Source of the DNA: Bacteroidia bacterium
Lineage (GTDB): Bacteria; Bacteroidota; Ignavibacteria; SZUA-365
DNA: 64,000 bases
Reading direction: 5' to 3'
Assembly (NCBI GenBank): GCA_027493955.1
Contig: JAOSJT010000001.1
Location: 1,069,131 to 1,133,130 of the forward strand
Part shown: piece by piece, positions 8,657 through 18,084 of the stretch
Position numbering within the stretch: the stretch's first letter is position 1
Layout: each line of letters starts with the position of its first letter
Position numbers and translations under genes: made by a program
The notes under the pieces: generated by a model
Seen by the model: the letters and a program-made list of their open reading frames with translations, nothing else
Told to the model about the DNA's origin: nothing
Database searches by the model: none

Positions 8657-11248
8657 ATGACCAAATCGTTCATAGGTGTTTGCCTGATACTCCTCGTTGC
8701 CGAAACCGCTACGGCGCAAACGGGAGCTTTCCAATCCAATCCGGTATTTACCGGCGGAAATATGGAGTTCCATGTATCCCTCAGGGGGCAGCTCGGTCAC
8801 GACACCACACGCGGCGGGCATGGAATAGTCTGGCCCGCAAGCGGGGTCTCCTCCCTCTCTTCGCGCGGCTTGTGCTTCTCCTCCACACCGGTGCTCCTCG
8901 GTCTCGTTCGGGACGGATATCGCGTCGCCGCATCATTTGAGAGGGATGCCTTTCTCCCCGGTCCCATCATCGACGGGCAGCCGGTTGCCAATCCTTTCGA
9001 CGCACGCTTCCGCGCCTACACCATCGAAGAGGGCGATATCGCGGCAATCGATTACCGCGAATGGCCCGCCGAACTCGGCGCGCCCGTGAACGCCGATGGC
9101 TCCCCACTGTTCTATGGCCGCAAGCAGATGTTCTGGGTGATGAACGATCTCGATGCGGACGCTCTGTCGAAGAGCACAGGCACCCCTCCGCTGGGTGTGG
9201 AAATGCGTTGCCTGCTGTACGAACCCTGGCCGGGCATGGCAAGAGAGAATACGCTGCTGCTGCAGGTCACCTATATCAACCAAGGCTCCGAACGTATCGA
9301 AGACGCACTGCTGGGCTATTACATGGATATGGACGTGCGCAACGGTACGCAAAACCTAGCTGGTACGGATTCGCTCCGAGGCATGGCCTGTGTGTACGAC
9401 GCAGGACTGAATACCACCGGGAACGGCATGCCCACCGCCTTCGGGCTCGTGATGCTTCAAACGCCTGTCTTGCCCGCGCCTGGTGAGAAGGCGCGCTGGA
9501 ATGACGGATGGCGCGAAGGATACCGCAACGGTCCCGTCGGCGCCGCCGTACTGCCGACGAAGTCCTCCCCGGCCGCTATACGCGATCCCAGGCAAGGCGA
9601 AGGGGGCGATCAATGGCTGGCTCTGATGCAGGGCCGCGGCACGGGTGGCGTTCGTGTCCTGAATCCGCTCACAGGCCTGCCTTCTGCGTTCTGGGTGTCC
9701 GGCGATCCCGTGAGCGGTACCGGCTGGCTCCCATCACATGGCATCGACCTCGCCACGGGCCAGAACCTGGGGCAGCGAGTGTCGGACGTGCGTGTCATGC
9801 TATCCTCCGGCAAAATCGATCTCGCTCCCGGCGATACGCAGCAGGTGACCTATGCCTTTGTCGCCGCGCGCGGGGCATCGCCCGCCGCTGCAATCGCCGA
9901 CCTTCAGCACCGTGTGGATTTCCTTCGCGCCGATTTCATGAAAACTCCGCTTGCCGCCGCGTACAGAGATGCTTCCATCTCTCTGGACACCTCCCCAGAG
10001 GGAAACACCCGCATTCACGCATCCGCCCTCATGGCCGGCATCGATGCGGAGATGCGTGTCGAAATCACCGACGCGCGCGGAGCGCTGCTCCGGTCGGCTC
10101 CCCTCGCGCGCCAGGCCTCGGGTTCTGATTGGGCTTACAGTGCTGTCGTCACGATGCCGGAACTCCGTCGCGAAGGCGTCAACGCCTCCTTCATCGCCGA
10201 AGCCAATGGTGAAATTCTCCGCATACCCGGACGAGTATCCATTCCGATCGGCGGCACGCTGGAGCTGGACGGCTTCAGCATGCTCGAGGAAGGCGACGGC
10301 AATAACAGGGTCGCGCCGGATGAAGACGCGAAATGGTTTCCCCTCATCCATAACCGAACGCCCTTCGATTACTCTCTGTACGCGCAATCCTACGACTTGC
10401 CGAATTCCGTTTGGTTGCATGTAAGCGGTATCCCCGCAAACAGCACGGTGCCTGAGGTGTCCGGCCCCTGGCAATGGCTTCCGGCCTGGGGATACTGCTC
10501 CGTCTGGAATCCCGGCTTGATCAGCGCGACAGGCAGCCTGCGCTACGATTACGATGTGTATGACCCGGCATGGAATTCCTGGTGGAATCGCGCATCAATC
10601 GTGCCGACCGACACCATCGCACAGGAATGGTACGACGCTCTCATGACGCAAGTCGCCGGAAGCTCGGACGAACGACCGGGTGTTCGCATCATCGACAAGG
10701 CACTGCTGCAAGACCGCTGGTATGTCGCGACCGTCGGCGGCAGCGGCTGGGAAAGGACGCTGTCACTGCGCGATTCCCTCTCCGAGCACCTGTACGTGCA
10801 TCCGTATGGATTGGACCATTTCAACGGAGGCATTCCTGTGACCGATGGATTCAGAATGGTCCGCGGCACCATCACGAGTTACGACAAGAACCGCAACACC
10901 GTGACCGCCGCCGATCGCTTCATCTTCAATCCGCGGCATGTGCTGCTGGGCCGCAGCCGCACGCCGAGTCCGTCGCTGTCCATGAGCGAACCAGGACCGC
11001 AACCATTGACCGACTGGTCAGCGACCTATCTCGACCTTCCCGAAGAATCGCAACTCCGCGTCGAGGTCTACAACGCCGTCGGGCAGCGCGTCAAAGTACT
11101 GCGAAACGAATACGCGCAAGGAGGCCGCCATCTCCTGATCTGGGACGGCTACTGGGCCGACGGCCGTCCTGCTGACACGGGCATGTACCTTCTGCGCGCC
11201 GTGACGAAGAGCGGCGAAGTAACAAGAAAGATTATGGTGCTGCGGTAG
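8657..11248 (+). CDS. large secreted protein with FlgD-like/T9SS C-terminal domain
   Basis: An 863-residue protein preceded by a good ribosome site (GGAGGT at 8648-8653). The signal peptide is residues 1-20, with cleavage ATA|QTG. The body contains a long region of alternating strands without a recognised catalytic motif. The C-terminal 70 residues (LRVEVYNAVGQRVKVL...GRHLLIWDGYWADGRPADTGMYLLRAVTKSG, ending KIMVLR) match the FlgD-like Ig fold used as a T9SS sorting domain in this group, although the NYPNPFNP segment is missing here. Probable outer-surface or secreted protein; substrate unknown. Confidence 0.8.
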   Translation: MTKSFIGVCLILLVAETATAQTGAFQSNPVFTGGNMEFHVSLRGQLGHDTTRGGHGIVWPASGVSSLSSRGLCFSSTPVLLGLVRDGYRVAASFERDAFLPGPIIDGQPVANPFDARFRAYTIEEGDIAAIDYREWPAELGAPVNADGSPLFYGRKQMFWVMNDLDADALSKSTGTPPLGVEMRCLLYEPWPGMARENTLLLQVTYINQGSERIEDALLGYYMDMDVRNGTQNLAGTDSLRGMACVYDAGLNTTGNGMPTAFGLVMLQTPVLPAPGEKARWNDGWREGYRNGPVGAAVLPTKSSPAAIRDPRQGEGGDQWLALMQGRGTGGVRVLNPLTGLPSAFWVSGDPVSGTGWLPSHGIDLATGQNLGQRVSDVRVMLSSGKIDLAPGDTQQVTYAFVAARGASPAAAIADLQHRVDFLRADFMKTPLAAAYRDASISLDTSPEGNTRIHASALMAGIDAEMRVEITDARGALLRSAPLARQASGSDWAYSAVVTMPELRREGVNASFIAEANGEILRIPGRVSIPIGGTLELDGFSMLEEGDGNNRVAPDEDAKWFPLIHNRTPFDYSLYAQSYDLPNSVWLHVSGIPANSTVPEVSGPWQWLPAWGYCSVWNPGLISATGSLRYDYDVYDPAWNSWWNRASIVPTDTIAQEWYDALMTQVAGSSDERPGVRIIDKALLQDRWYVATVGGSGWERTLSLRDSLSEHLYVHPYGLDHFNGGIPVTDGFRMVRGTITSYDKNRNTVTAADRFIFNPRHVLLGRSRTPSPSLSMSEPGPQPLTDWSATYLDLPEESQLRVEVYNAVGQRVKVLRNEYAQGGRHLLIWDGYWADGRPADTGMYLLRAVTKSGEVTRKIMVLR

Positions 11249-11912
11249 GTGTGTATCGTTAATCGTGAAACGTGAATCGTTAATCATTCCACCTGAGGCG
11301 GATAAATCGTAAGTCGTCCCGCCTGAGTGTGCCTACCGATCCGCCGGGGCGGACACCGGCCCATTTCGTAAGTGACATCATCGCACACCAGTACGTGCCA
11401 GCAAACCTCGTCATGCTGAGGGCTGCGACAGCACGGATATTGCTTAAAAACCCGATGTCAGCAGAGCAGCGTCTCGAAGCATGATTCTTTCCGTAACGTA
11501 ATCAGAGCCCCACTTCCATAAGATGTCATTAACCTGATGAGCTGGGGTGCAGGTGGCGCGTGCTCGCGAGTCCCCCGGATGTGGTTGGGGGGGTACACTC
11601 CAGTGTCGTCCTTCGGACTCAGAGTGCGGGTGGGTTGAGCGCATCCCCCAACTGTCGTTGGGCGTTATAGGAGGTGTCGTCCTTCGGACTAAGTTATCGG
11701 GTCGGTTGCGCGTGGCCCCCAACTGACGTTGGGGTCGAAGACTCGCCATGGCGAGCTTAAGGGAAGTGTCGTCAGCCTCAATGTGCCCACCAGTCCGTGG
11801 ATAAATCGTACATCGAAAATCGTAAGTCGTAAATCCTCCTTGTCTCTGCCCGGGTGGCATCGTATTTTTCGATACACTACCACCTGAGGCCATTCAGGGA
11901 CAAAGGAACTTC
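11249..11912. repeat. non-coding mosaic of short repeats and palindromes
   Basis: No gene is supportable in these 660 bases. The segment holds degenerate ATCGTAAGTCGTAAATC-like tracts at both ends (around 11256-11316 and 11813-11840), each near a CCACCTGAGGC motif (11287 and 11880). It also contains the palindromes TCCGCCGGGGCGGA near 11339 and CTCGCCATGGCGAG at 11742-11755. A stretch around 11410-11490 (CGTCATGCTGAGG ... GTCTCGAAGCATG) resembles the degenerate palindromic intergenic repeats common in Bacteroidota-related genomes. It separates the T9SS gene from oppD and probably marks a site of past insertions. Confidence 0.6.
11603..11734 (+). repeat. two direct copies of a ~60-bp hairpin-bearing unit
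   Basis: Copies at 11603-11662 and 11674-11734 both begin GTGTCGTCCTTCGGACT and both end in a small hairpin. In the second copy it is CCCCAAC-TGAC-GTTGGGG at 11717-11734, a perfect 7-bp stem; in the first copy it is CCCAAC-TGTC-GTTGGG. The middles have diverged. Conserved ends with variable centres suggest selection for, or repeated insertion of, a structured element. Confidence 0.7.
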
Positions 11913-12968
11913 ATGGATCGCGGGCTCGCTCAACCCATCGTCAGCGTCAGGAATCTCACGGTTTCTTTCGAAACCCACGAGGGGAAAGCCGACGTCGTGC
12001 AGAACGCCTCGTTCGAGCTGTATCCCGGTGAAACTCTCGGGATAGTAGGAGAATCCGGCTGCGGAAAAACGGTGACCGCGCTCGCCATTATGCGGCTGAT
12101 TCGCCCGCCAGGGGAAATCCGTTCGGGAGAAATCGAGTTCAAAGGGCAGGATTTGCTCACCCTGCCGGAGCGTCAGATGCGCGCAATCCGCGGCCGGGAG
12201 ATCTCGATGGTGTTTCAGGAACCCATGACCTCACTCAATCCGGTGTTCACCATCGGTGATCAACTTCTGGAAGTGCTGCTGTTTCATGAAAGGATTTCGT
12301 GGAACGAGGCCTACGGCCGCTGTCGGGAGCTGTTGTTCCGCGTGGGACTCCATCACCCTGATACGGTCATGCTCTCGTACCCGCATCAACTTTCCGGCGG
12401 CATGCGGCAACGGGTCATGATAGCCATGGGACTTGCCTGCAACCCGCAGGTTATCATTGCCGATGAGCCCACAACCGCCATAGACGTCACCGCACAGTCG
12501 CAGGTGCTTGGTCTTATCAATCAACTCAAGCTCGAGTTCCGTATGGCGGTGCTGCTCATTACCCACGATCTGGGCGTCGTTGCGCAGACCTGCGACAGAG
12601 TCGCCATCATGTACGCCTCGCGGATAGTGGAAACCGGGACGGTGCGCGATATTTTCCATCACCCGCGCCATCCCTACACCATCGGGCTGCTCAAATCCAT
12701 CCCTTCGATGCACTTACGCGGCGAACGTCTCAACATCATCCCTGGGCAGGTCCCCCGCCCCACCATGTATCCCGCCGGATGCAATTTTCATTCGCGCTGC
12801 GACTTTGCCACCGAGACGTGCATCCAACATGAGCCGGAGTTGCGACCCCTCGCCGGAGGGCAGCAGGTCGCCTGCTGGAACTGGGCGGCCGTCCCTGCTT
12901 TCAAGCGACCATCCCGTGCTCCGATCGGCATTTCTCCGGTTGCAGGCGGGGATGCAATTATGCCTTGA
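11913..12968 (+). CDS. oligopeptide/dipeptide ABC transporter ATP-binding protein (OppD/DppD type)
   Basis: A 351-residue protein with the complete ABC ATPase motif set: Walker A GESGCGKT (46-53), Q-loop VFQEPMTSLNP, signature LSGGMRQR (160-167), Walker B IIADEPTTAID (181-191) and the His-switch LLITHDLG. The C-terminal oligo_HPY region with its cysteines (GCNFHSRC...CIQHEPE...VACW) places it in the peptide/nickel importer subfamily. In most genomes it sits with permeases, a binding protein and OppF; here its neighbours are unrelated, so its partners must be encoded elsewhere. A 28-bp dyad follows the gene. Confidence 0.93.
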   Translation: MDRGLAQPIVSVRNLTVSFETHEGKADVVQNASFELYPGETLGIVGESGCGKTVTALAIMRLIRPPGEIRSGEIEFKGQDLLTLPERQMRAIRGREISMVFQEPMTSLNPVFTIGDQLLEVLLFHERISWNEAYGRCRELLFRVGLHHPDTVMLSYPHQLSGGMRQRVMIAMGLACNPQVIIADEPTTAIDVTAQSQVLGLINQLKLEFRMAVLLITHDLGVVAQTCDRVAIMYASRIVETGTVRDIFHHPRHPYTIGLLKSIPSMHLRGERLNIIPGQVPRPTMYPAGCNFHSRCDFATETCIQHEPELRPLAGGQQVACWNWAAVPAFKRPSRAPIGISPVAGGDAIMP

Positions 12969-12992
12969 TTTCCTGCGTGATTTGCCGTAACC

Positions 12993-13020
12993 TGTAAGAT
13001 TGACACGGTGTCATCTTACA
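12993..13020 (+). terminator. strong dyad after oppD
   Basis: Arms TGTAAGATTGACAC and GTGTCATCTTACA are complementary apart from one extra T in the left arm, with almost no loop. It lies 25 nt after the oppD stop codon and 66 nt before the protease start. There is no T-tract, so it could be a terminator stem or an operator for the downstream protease. Confidence 0.5.
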
Positions 13021-13085
13021 AAGATGCATACCATCAAATACTCGACATTGACAGCCCATTTCCACGTACCATCCCCGAGGTCTCA

Positions 13086-16000
13086 ATGAGAATCCTGTTC
13101 CTGGGTTTTCTCCTTCTCCTGAACTTCTTTCAGGTACCTTTTGCGTCTGCGCAGCATGATCATAACGCAGATGAAGGCATAGCCGTCCGTCTACCGGAAG
13201 AGTCGTTCCTGCTTACATCCTCCCATGTACAGGAACGTCAATCTTTGTCCAAGGCGCACAGCGCATTCAGTAGCTTCATTCGCTCTAACGCCGACTGGTC
13301 CTTCGATTACGATGCCCTGCGCAGAACCCCGCACCGCGCCTCGGGAAGTGGTATTCCCATCGAGGGCTTCCAGAACATTTCGCTGCTCAACGCACCGCAG
13401 GCGGGTCGTGCATTCATCCGGCAACACGCGGGCGAGTTGAACGTCAATCCCACGAACCTCCGTCTGCTGTACTCGGAGATCCTGGACGGTAAAGCGTATC
13501 AGAAATACATTCAGACGTACAACGGCATCGACGTGTTGTTCAGTTACGTGGATCTGAGAATATCCTCCACCGGACGCGTCTTCATGTTCGGTTCGGATTA
13601 CCACCCGGCACTCGCCGTAAACACCACGCCGGCGGTCAGCGAAGCGGCCGCCCGGGAATTCGCCAAAGCGGGGCTTCCCTACGTTGACACGCATGAGCAC
13701 ATCACGGATCGCGGTCTGGTGATTCTGCCCGTGCGCTACAGCGACCGCTACGAATACCGTTTGGTGTACAATTTCGAGGTGCACAGCGGCGTCAAAGAAC
13801 GCTGGGACACCTACGTGGACGCCCATGACGGCACTATCGTCTGGCGGAAAAACCTTATCCCGCATTTCGCCTGCAGCGGTCACGAAGGACCGAACGGCGT
13901 CACCAACGTGGTGAACGGCCGCATCATGATCAACATCTTTCAGGAAAGCTATGTCGAAGCACCTGTGACTGTCCCGCTCAAAAATGCCTACGTCTGGGTG
14001 GCAGGAAAGATGTACACCACCGACAGCGACGGACGCTTCACCGTGGATCTGGGTGCCGCCACGACGGGACAATTGATCACAAAATTTACCGGACCCTACG
14101 CCAACGTGCGTCGCGCAGATACGACCCGCGTCAGCGGCGGCACGCCCGTCAACGCGGTACAATCCATGACCGTCGCGGCCGGGCAGAATCTTGAAATCGT
14201 CTGGGACAACACGAATTCCGTGGCCTCGGAGCGCAACACGTTTTATCACATCAATCTCGCCAGGGACTTCTCACGCGCCCTGGATGCCGGTCCGGCCAAC
14301 AATACGCTCGACACGCAGATCCCGGGTATCGTGGAGATCAACAGCGAGTGCAACGCATTCTTTGACGGACGAGGAGTGAACTTTTTCAAATCCAGCTTGT
14401 CCTGCGGCAACACCGGAGAGATTTCTTCCGTCATCCATCACGAACTCGGTCACGGCATCCACATCTGGTTGACGCAGAAGCTCATCGGACGCGCACCCGT
14501 CAACGGCGCCCTGAAGGAAGCGATTGCGGATCTCACGACCAACCTGCTGCGGGACGATCCCCGTATCGGTGTCGGCTTTCTGAAAAACGGCGCGGGCGGC
14601 GGCATCATCCGTAATTCGGACAATACACTGCGCTATCCGGAAAACGTGGTCAATGAAATTCACGACGACGGCATGATCCTGACCGGCGCGGTTTGGGATG
14701 TGCGTCGGGCAATCGGTCTCGAGCAAACAGCCAAGCTGTATCACATGGCGATGTACGGAACACCGGACGGCGCCTCCCTCGGTGTCGCGCTTGCGGATTA
14801 CTTCATTGAATTTCTCGTCGCCGACGACGATGACGGCAACCTCGCGAACGGCACCCCGCATTCCGAAGCAATCATCGCCGCGTTCAATGCACATGGCATC
14901 CCGGGTTCGGCCATCAGCATCACGCATACACCGCTCGGCGACCAGAACAGCGTCACCACTCCGTACGGCATTAGCGGCAGAGCGCGCGTGAGCAACGAAA
15001 TCAATCAGGAGATGATGAGCGTCACGCAGGTAGATGTCGTGTACAGCGTGGACGACTGGAAAAACACCCTGCGTTTCACGACCGCCTATGATGCGGCATC
15101 GAAAAATTTCACCGGTGAATTCCCTCCCCAGCCCGCCGGCACCATCGTACGATATTACCTCGAGGCCTTCGATAATTTCGGCACGAGCGCGAAGGAACCG
15201 ATGAACGCACCGCAATCGAATTACCTGTTCCTTGTGGGCTTCGAGCAAAAATATTTCCATGACGGTGAAACGGCGGATGGCTGGTCTGTCCGCGGAGACG
15301 CCGGGACTGGGGAATGGGTGCGGGAGGATCCTGTCGGTACCTGGAACACCTCGCTCGGCACCCCGCCGGATGTCCCCTACGTTCAACCAAACGAGGACAA
15401 CACTCCCGGAACCGGCAAGACGAAATGCTGGGTGACCGGTAACGCCGCCCGCGGCGCCGGACTGGGTACGAATGATGTGGACGATGGCGAAACGACCATT
15501 TTCACACGGAACTACGATATTTCGGGAATGTCGAATCCTGTGTTGCGGTATTTTCGCTGGTACAGCAACAACGCAGGCGCCGAGCCGAATTCGGACTTCT
15601 GGACGGTGCGCATCAGCAGCACATCCGGAAACTGGGGTATTCTCGAGCGTACGAAGGTCTCCGATGCCTCATGGCAGCCGAAAGTGTTCATTTTGAAGGA
15701 ACACGTCAGCTTCACTCCGGATCTCGTGGTGCAATTCACTGCCGAAGATGCTGAGCCGGGCTCCCTCGTCGAAGCAGCCGTTGACGATTTCGAAATTCTG
15801 GACGTGAATCCTGCGCTCGTCAGCGTCGAAAACGAGCATGCGCTCCCGACAGGTCTCGCGCTGTCTCAGAATTATCCGAATCCCTTCAATCCATCGACAG
15901 TGATTCGCTATCAGCTTCCGACAGCGAGTATGGTCGAGCTTCGCGTGTTCAATGCTCTGGGCGTAGAAGTGGCAGCCCCTGTTCTCGGTCACCGCTCCGC

Positions 16001-16112
16001 GGGCACACACAGCGTCAGCTTCGATGCCGGAGAACTGCCTTCCGGTATGTACCTGTACGAGTTGCGCGCACTGGGCAGCAGACTCACCAGAACCATGCTG
16101 CTCGCACGCTGA
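13086..16112 (+). CDS. secreted gluzincin metalloprotease with T9SS sorting domain
   Basis: A 1008-residue protein from the ATG at 13086 (GAGG 5 nt upstream). The frame is open from 13008, but only this start gives a proper signal peptide (MRILFLGFLLLL..., cleavage ASA|QHD). Residues to about 280 look like an FTP-type propeptide (fungalysin/thermolysin inhibitory region). The catalytic motif HELGH (His452, Glu453, His456) is followed by KEAIADL with Glu478 as the expected third zinc ligand, as in M4/M36-like gluzincins. The region after about residue 620 contains beta-sandwich domains, and the C terminus is the sorting domain NYPNPFNPSTVIRYQLP...RTMLLAR. Probably an exported peptidase that scavenges protein. 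An intrinsic terminator follows directly. Confidence 0.9.
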   Translation: MRILFLGFLLLLNFFQVPFASAQHDHNADEGIAVRLPEESFLLTSSHVQERQSLSKAHSAFSSFIRSNADWSFDYDALRRTPHRASGSGIPIEGFQNISLLNAPQAGRAFIRQHAGELNVNPTNLRLLYSEILDGKAYQKYIQTYNGIDVLFSYVDLRISSTGRVFMFGSDYHPALAVNTTPAVSEAAAREFAKAGLPYVDTHEHITDRGLVILPVRYSDRYEYRLVYNFEVHSGVKERWDTYVDAHDGTIVWRKNLIPHFACSGHEGPNGVTNVVNGRIMINIFQESYVEAPVTVPLKNAYVWVAGKMYTTDSDGRFTVDLGAATTGQLITKFTGPYANVRRADTTRVSGGTPVNAVQSMTVAAGQNLEIVWDNTNSVASERNTFYHINLARDFSRALDAGPANNTLDTQIPGIVEINSECNAFFDGRGVNFFKSSLSCGNTGEISSVIHHELGHGIHIWLTQKLIGRAPVNGALKEAIADLTTNLLRDDPRIGVGFLKNGAGGGIIRNSDNTLRYPENVVNEIHDDGMILTGAVWDVRRAIGLEQTAKLYHMAMYGTPDGASLGVALADYFIEFLVADDDDGNLANGTPHSEAIIAAFNAHGIPGSAISITHTPLGDQNSVTTPYGISGRARVSNEINQEMMSVTQVDVVYSVDDWKNTLRFTTAYDAASKNFTGEFPPQPAGTIVRYYLEAFDNFGTSAKEPMNAPQSNYLFLVGFEQKYFHDGETADGWSVRGDAGTGEWVREDPVGTWNTSLGTPPDVPYVQPNEDNTPGTGKTKCWVTGNAARGAGLGTNDVDDGETTIFTRNYDISGMSNPVLRYFRWYSNNAGAEPNSDFWTVRISSTSGNWGILERTKVSDASWQPKVFILKEHVSFTPDLVVQFTAEDAEPGSLVEAAVDDFEILDVNPALVSVENEHALPTGLALSQNYPNPFNPSTVIRYQLPTASMVELRVFNALGVEVAAPVLGHRSAGTHSVSFDAGELPSGMYLYELRALGSRLTRTMLLAR

Positions 16113-16133
16113 GGCAGCAAGTTTTTCGTTACG

Positions 16134-16165
16134 ACACCCGGAACGCCCTGTTCCGGGTGTTTTTT
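16134..16165 (+). terminator. intrinsic terminator of the metalloprotease gene
   Basis: Perfect 11-bp stem ACACCCGGAAC (16134-16144) / GTTCCGGGTGT (16150-16160) with a 5-nt loop, followed by TTTTTA. Canonical Rho-independent form, 21 nt after the stop codon. Confidence 0.92.
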
Positions 16166-16230
16166 ATTCCCGTTGATTTTTGTTCCATCGTGCGTTTTGT
16201 CTCTCGCGCCGGAATGCGTAGCTTATTCGC

Positions 16231-17229
16231 ATGAGCAATCGATACCTCCGCAACCTGACCGCCATCCCGCTGTTGCTGCTCGCTTCCTGCGGCGGCGGCA
16301 CTAAACAAGACGAAGCACAGATTCCCACCCCGATGTTCAGCCCTCCCGCTTCTCAACCCTCGTTCAGTGGCGAAACCGCTATGCGGTATATCACGGAACA
16401 GGTTACCTTCGGTCCGCGCGTTCCGGGCTCTCCCGCGCATACGGAGTGCCGGGACTACTATGTGAAGCATTTCACAGATCTTGGCTGGGAGACTTCGCTG
16501 CAGTCCTTTTCGATGCCCGGGTACGAAGGAGTGACCCTTGATCTGCATAACGTCGTCGCGCGCTTCCGTCCGGAGGTGCAGCCCCGCGTCCTGCTCTGCG
16601 CGCACTGGGATTCCCGGCCCTTTTCCGACATGGAAACGGATGAGACTCTGAAACTCCTTGCGGTTCCCGGAGCGAATGACGGAGCCAGCGGCGTTGCCGT
16701 ACTGATGCATCTCGCGGAAATCCTGTCCGCCACTCCACCGCAGATCGGAGTGGATATCGTTCTCTTCGATGGGGAGGATTACGGGAAGGACGGCGAAGAA
16801 AGCATGTTCTGTCTCGGTTCCAAATATTACGCCGCATCGCTGGGGACGGAAAGCGCACCGCTCTTCGCAGTGCTGCTCGATCTCGTGGGAGACAAGGAAG
16901 CGGTGTTTCCCCGGGAGGGTTTTTCCGAGCAGTTCGCCAAGGATATCCTGGATTTGTTCTGGTCGCAAGCGGCGGCACTCGGACTGAAGCAATTCGTCAA
17001 CAGCAGGCATTCCCCTATTATCGATGATCACCTTCCGCTGAATACCACAGGCGGCATTAAAGCCATCAATATCATTGACGCCTCGCTTGTCGGTCATGCC
17101 GATGCAAACGAACGCAGAAAATACTGGCACACGCAAAGGGACACCCCTGAGCAATGTTCAGCGGCGACGCTCGAGGCGGTTGGCTCCCTCCTGTTACGTG
17201 TGCTTTTCGGACTGCAACCATCCACCTGA
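16231..17229 (+). CDS. M28-fold lipoprotein, glutaminyl-peptide cyclotransferase-like
   Basis: A 332-residue lipoprotein (lipobox LLAS|C20). The zinc-enzyme motifs fit the M28/glutaminyl cyclase fold: LLCAHWDSRP (His125), GANDGASG (Asp150), FDGEDYG (Glu182), IIDDHLPLNT (Asp266/His267) and YWHTQRDTPE (His300). Asp150, Glu182 and His300 correspond to the single-zinc ligands of type II glutaminyl cyclases, and the IIDDH segment resembles the IEDDH/IDDDH active-site loop of those enzymes. Such cyclases convert N-terminal Gln of exported proteins to pyroglutamate; in this window most signal-peptidase-I substrates expose Gln at position +1. An aminopeptidase role remains possible. The next gene, prmA, starts 6 nt downstream. 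Confidence 0.8.
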   Translation: MSNRYLRNLTAIPLLLLASCGGGTKQDEAQIPTPMFSPPASQPSFSGETAMRYITEQVTFGPRVPGSPAHTECRDYYVKHFTDLGWETSLQSFSMPGYEGVTLDLHNVVARFRPEVQPRVLLCAHWDSRPFSDMETDETLKLLAVPGANDGASGVAVLMHLAEILSATPPQIGVDIVLFDGEDYGKDGEESMFCLGSKYYAASLGTESAPLFAVLLDLVGDKEAVFPREGFSEQFAKDILDLFWSQAAALGLKQFVNSRHSPIIDDHLPLNTTGGIKAINIIDASLVGHADANERRKYWHTQRDTPEQCSAATLEAVGSLLLRVLFGLQPST

Positions 17230-17235
17230 GAACCC

Positions 17236-18084
17236 ATGAGTACAGAACAACCGGACTATATTCGACTGCGCTTTCCCGTCAGTGAACACGACGAGCAGGT
17301 GCAGGCACTGTTGCATTCGCTCGAACCTCTCGGTTTCCTTGAGGAAGAGAGTACCTGGGAAGCGTATTTTCCCTGCGAGGCATGGGATGGAGGAATCTCC
17401 GACGCGTTCAGTGCCTCCCTGCACCGCCTCCGGCTCGATATCGTGTACGATGTGGAACGTTTCGAGAAACAGAACTGGAACAAGGAATGGGAAGACAGCA
17501 TCACCCCCGTCAGGGTTTCCGACCGCATTGTCATCACTCCTTCCTGGCACACCGTTGATACGCGTGAAGATGAGATCCTCCTCGTCATTGACCCGAAAAT
17601 GTCCTTCGGCACGGGTTTTCACGCCACGACACGCCTGATGCTGCGACTGATGGAGCAGACGGTACAAGCGGGCGACACTGTTCTGGATGTCGGCACGGGA
17701 ACCGGTGTACTCGCCATAGCCGCCGTGAAACTGGGTGCGCAGGCAGCGGAGGGAATGGACATTGACGAATGGTCGAAGGAGAACGCCGAGGAAAACTGCA
17801 TTCGCAACGGTGTGCTGTCGCAGGTACGCATACACCACGGATCGCTTGAAACAGTACACGGCCCCTATGACCTGATCCTGTCGAATATCACCAGAAACGA
17901 CAATATCGAAATGCTCCCTGCATTGGCTGCCATGCTGCGGAAAGGCGGACGGATCGTGCTCTCCGGCTTCTATTCCACAGACCGGGGTGATCTGCTTTCC
18001 GCCCTCCACGACAACGGCTTCACGCTGATCGCGGAAATGGCGGAAGACGAATGGCATGCCATCAGCGGAGAAAAGGCATCATAA
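17236..18084 (+). CDS. prmA: ribosomal protein L11 methyltransferase
   Basis: A 282-residue SAM-dependent methyltransferase. The PrmA hallmark DPKMSFGTGFHATT lies at 119-132 (family form DPGxAFGTGxHxTT) and the SAM-binding DVGTGTGVLA at 151-160. LSNITRND takes the place of the NPPY-like/ANI motif. The N-terminal 100 residues match the L11-recognition domain in length. The enzyme methylates lysines and the N terminus of ribosomal protein L11. The stop codon TAA overlaps the ppx start (TAATG), so the two are translationally coupled. Confidence 0.92.
   Translation: MSTEQPDYIRLRFPVSEHDEQVQALLHSLEPLGFLEEESTWEAYFPCEAWDGGISDAFSASLHRLRLDIVYDVERFEKQNWNKEWEDSITPVRVSDRIVITPSWHTVDTREDEILLVIDPKMSFGTGFHATTRLMLRLMEQTVQAGDTVLDVGTGTGVLAIAAVKLGAQAAEGMDIDEWSKENAEENCIRNGVLSQVRIHHGSLETVHGPYDLILSNITRNDNIEMLPALAAMLRKGGRIVLSGFYSTDRGDLLSALHDNGFTLIAEMAEDEWHAISGEKAS

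Noticed and set aside
11444-11893. 149-residue frame on the minus strand in the repeat mosaic
   Set aside because: No signal or domain, and it crosses the direct repeats and palindromes; composition differs from real genes here.
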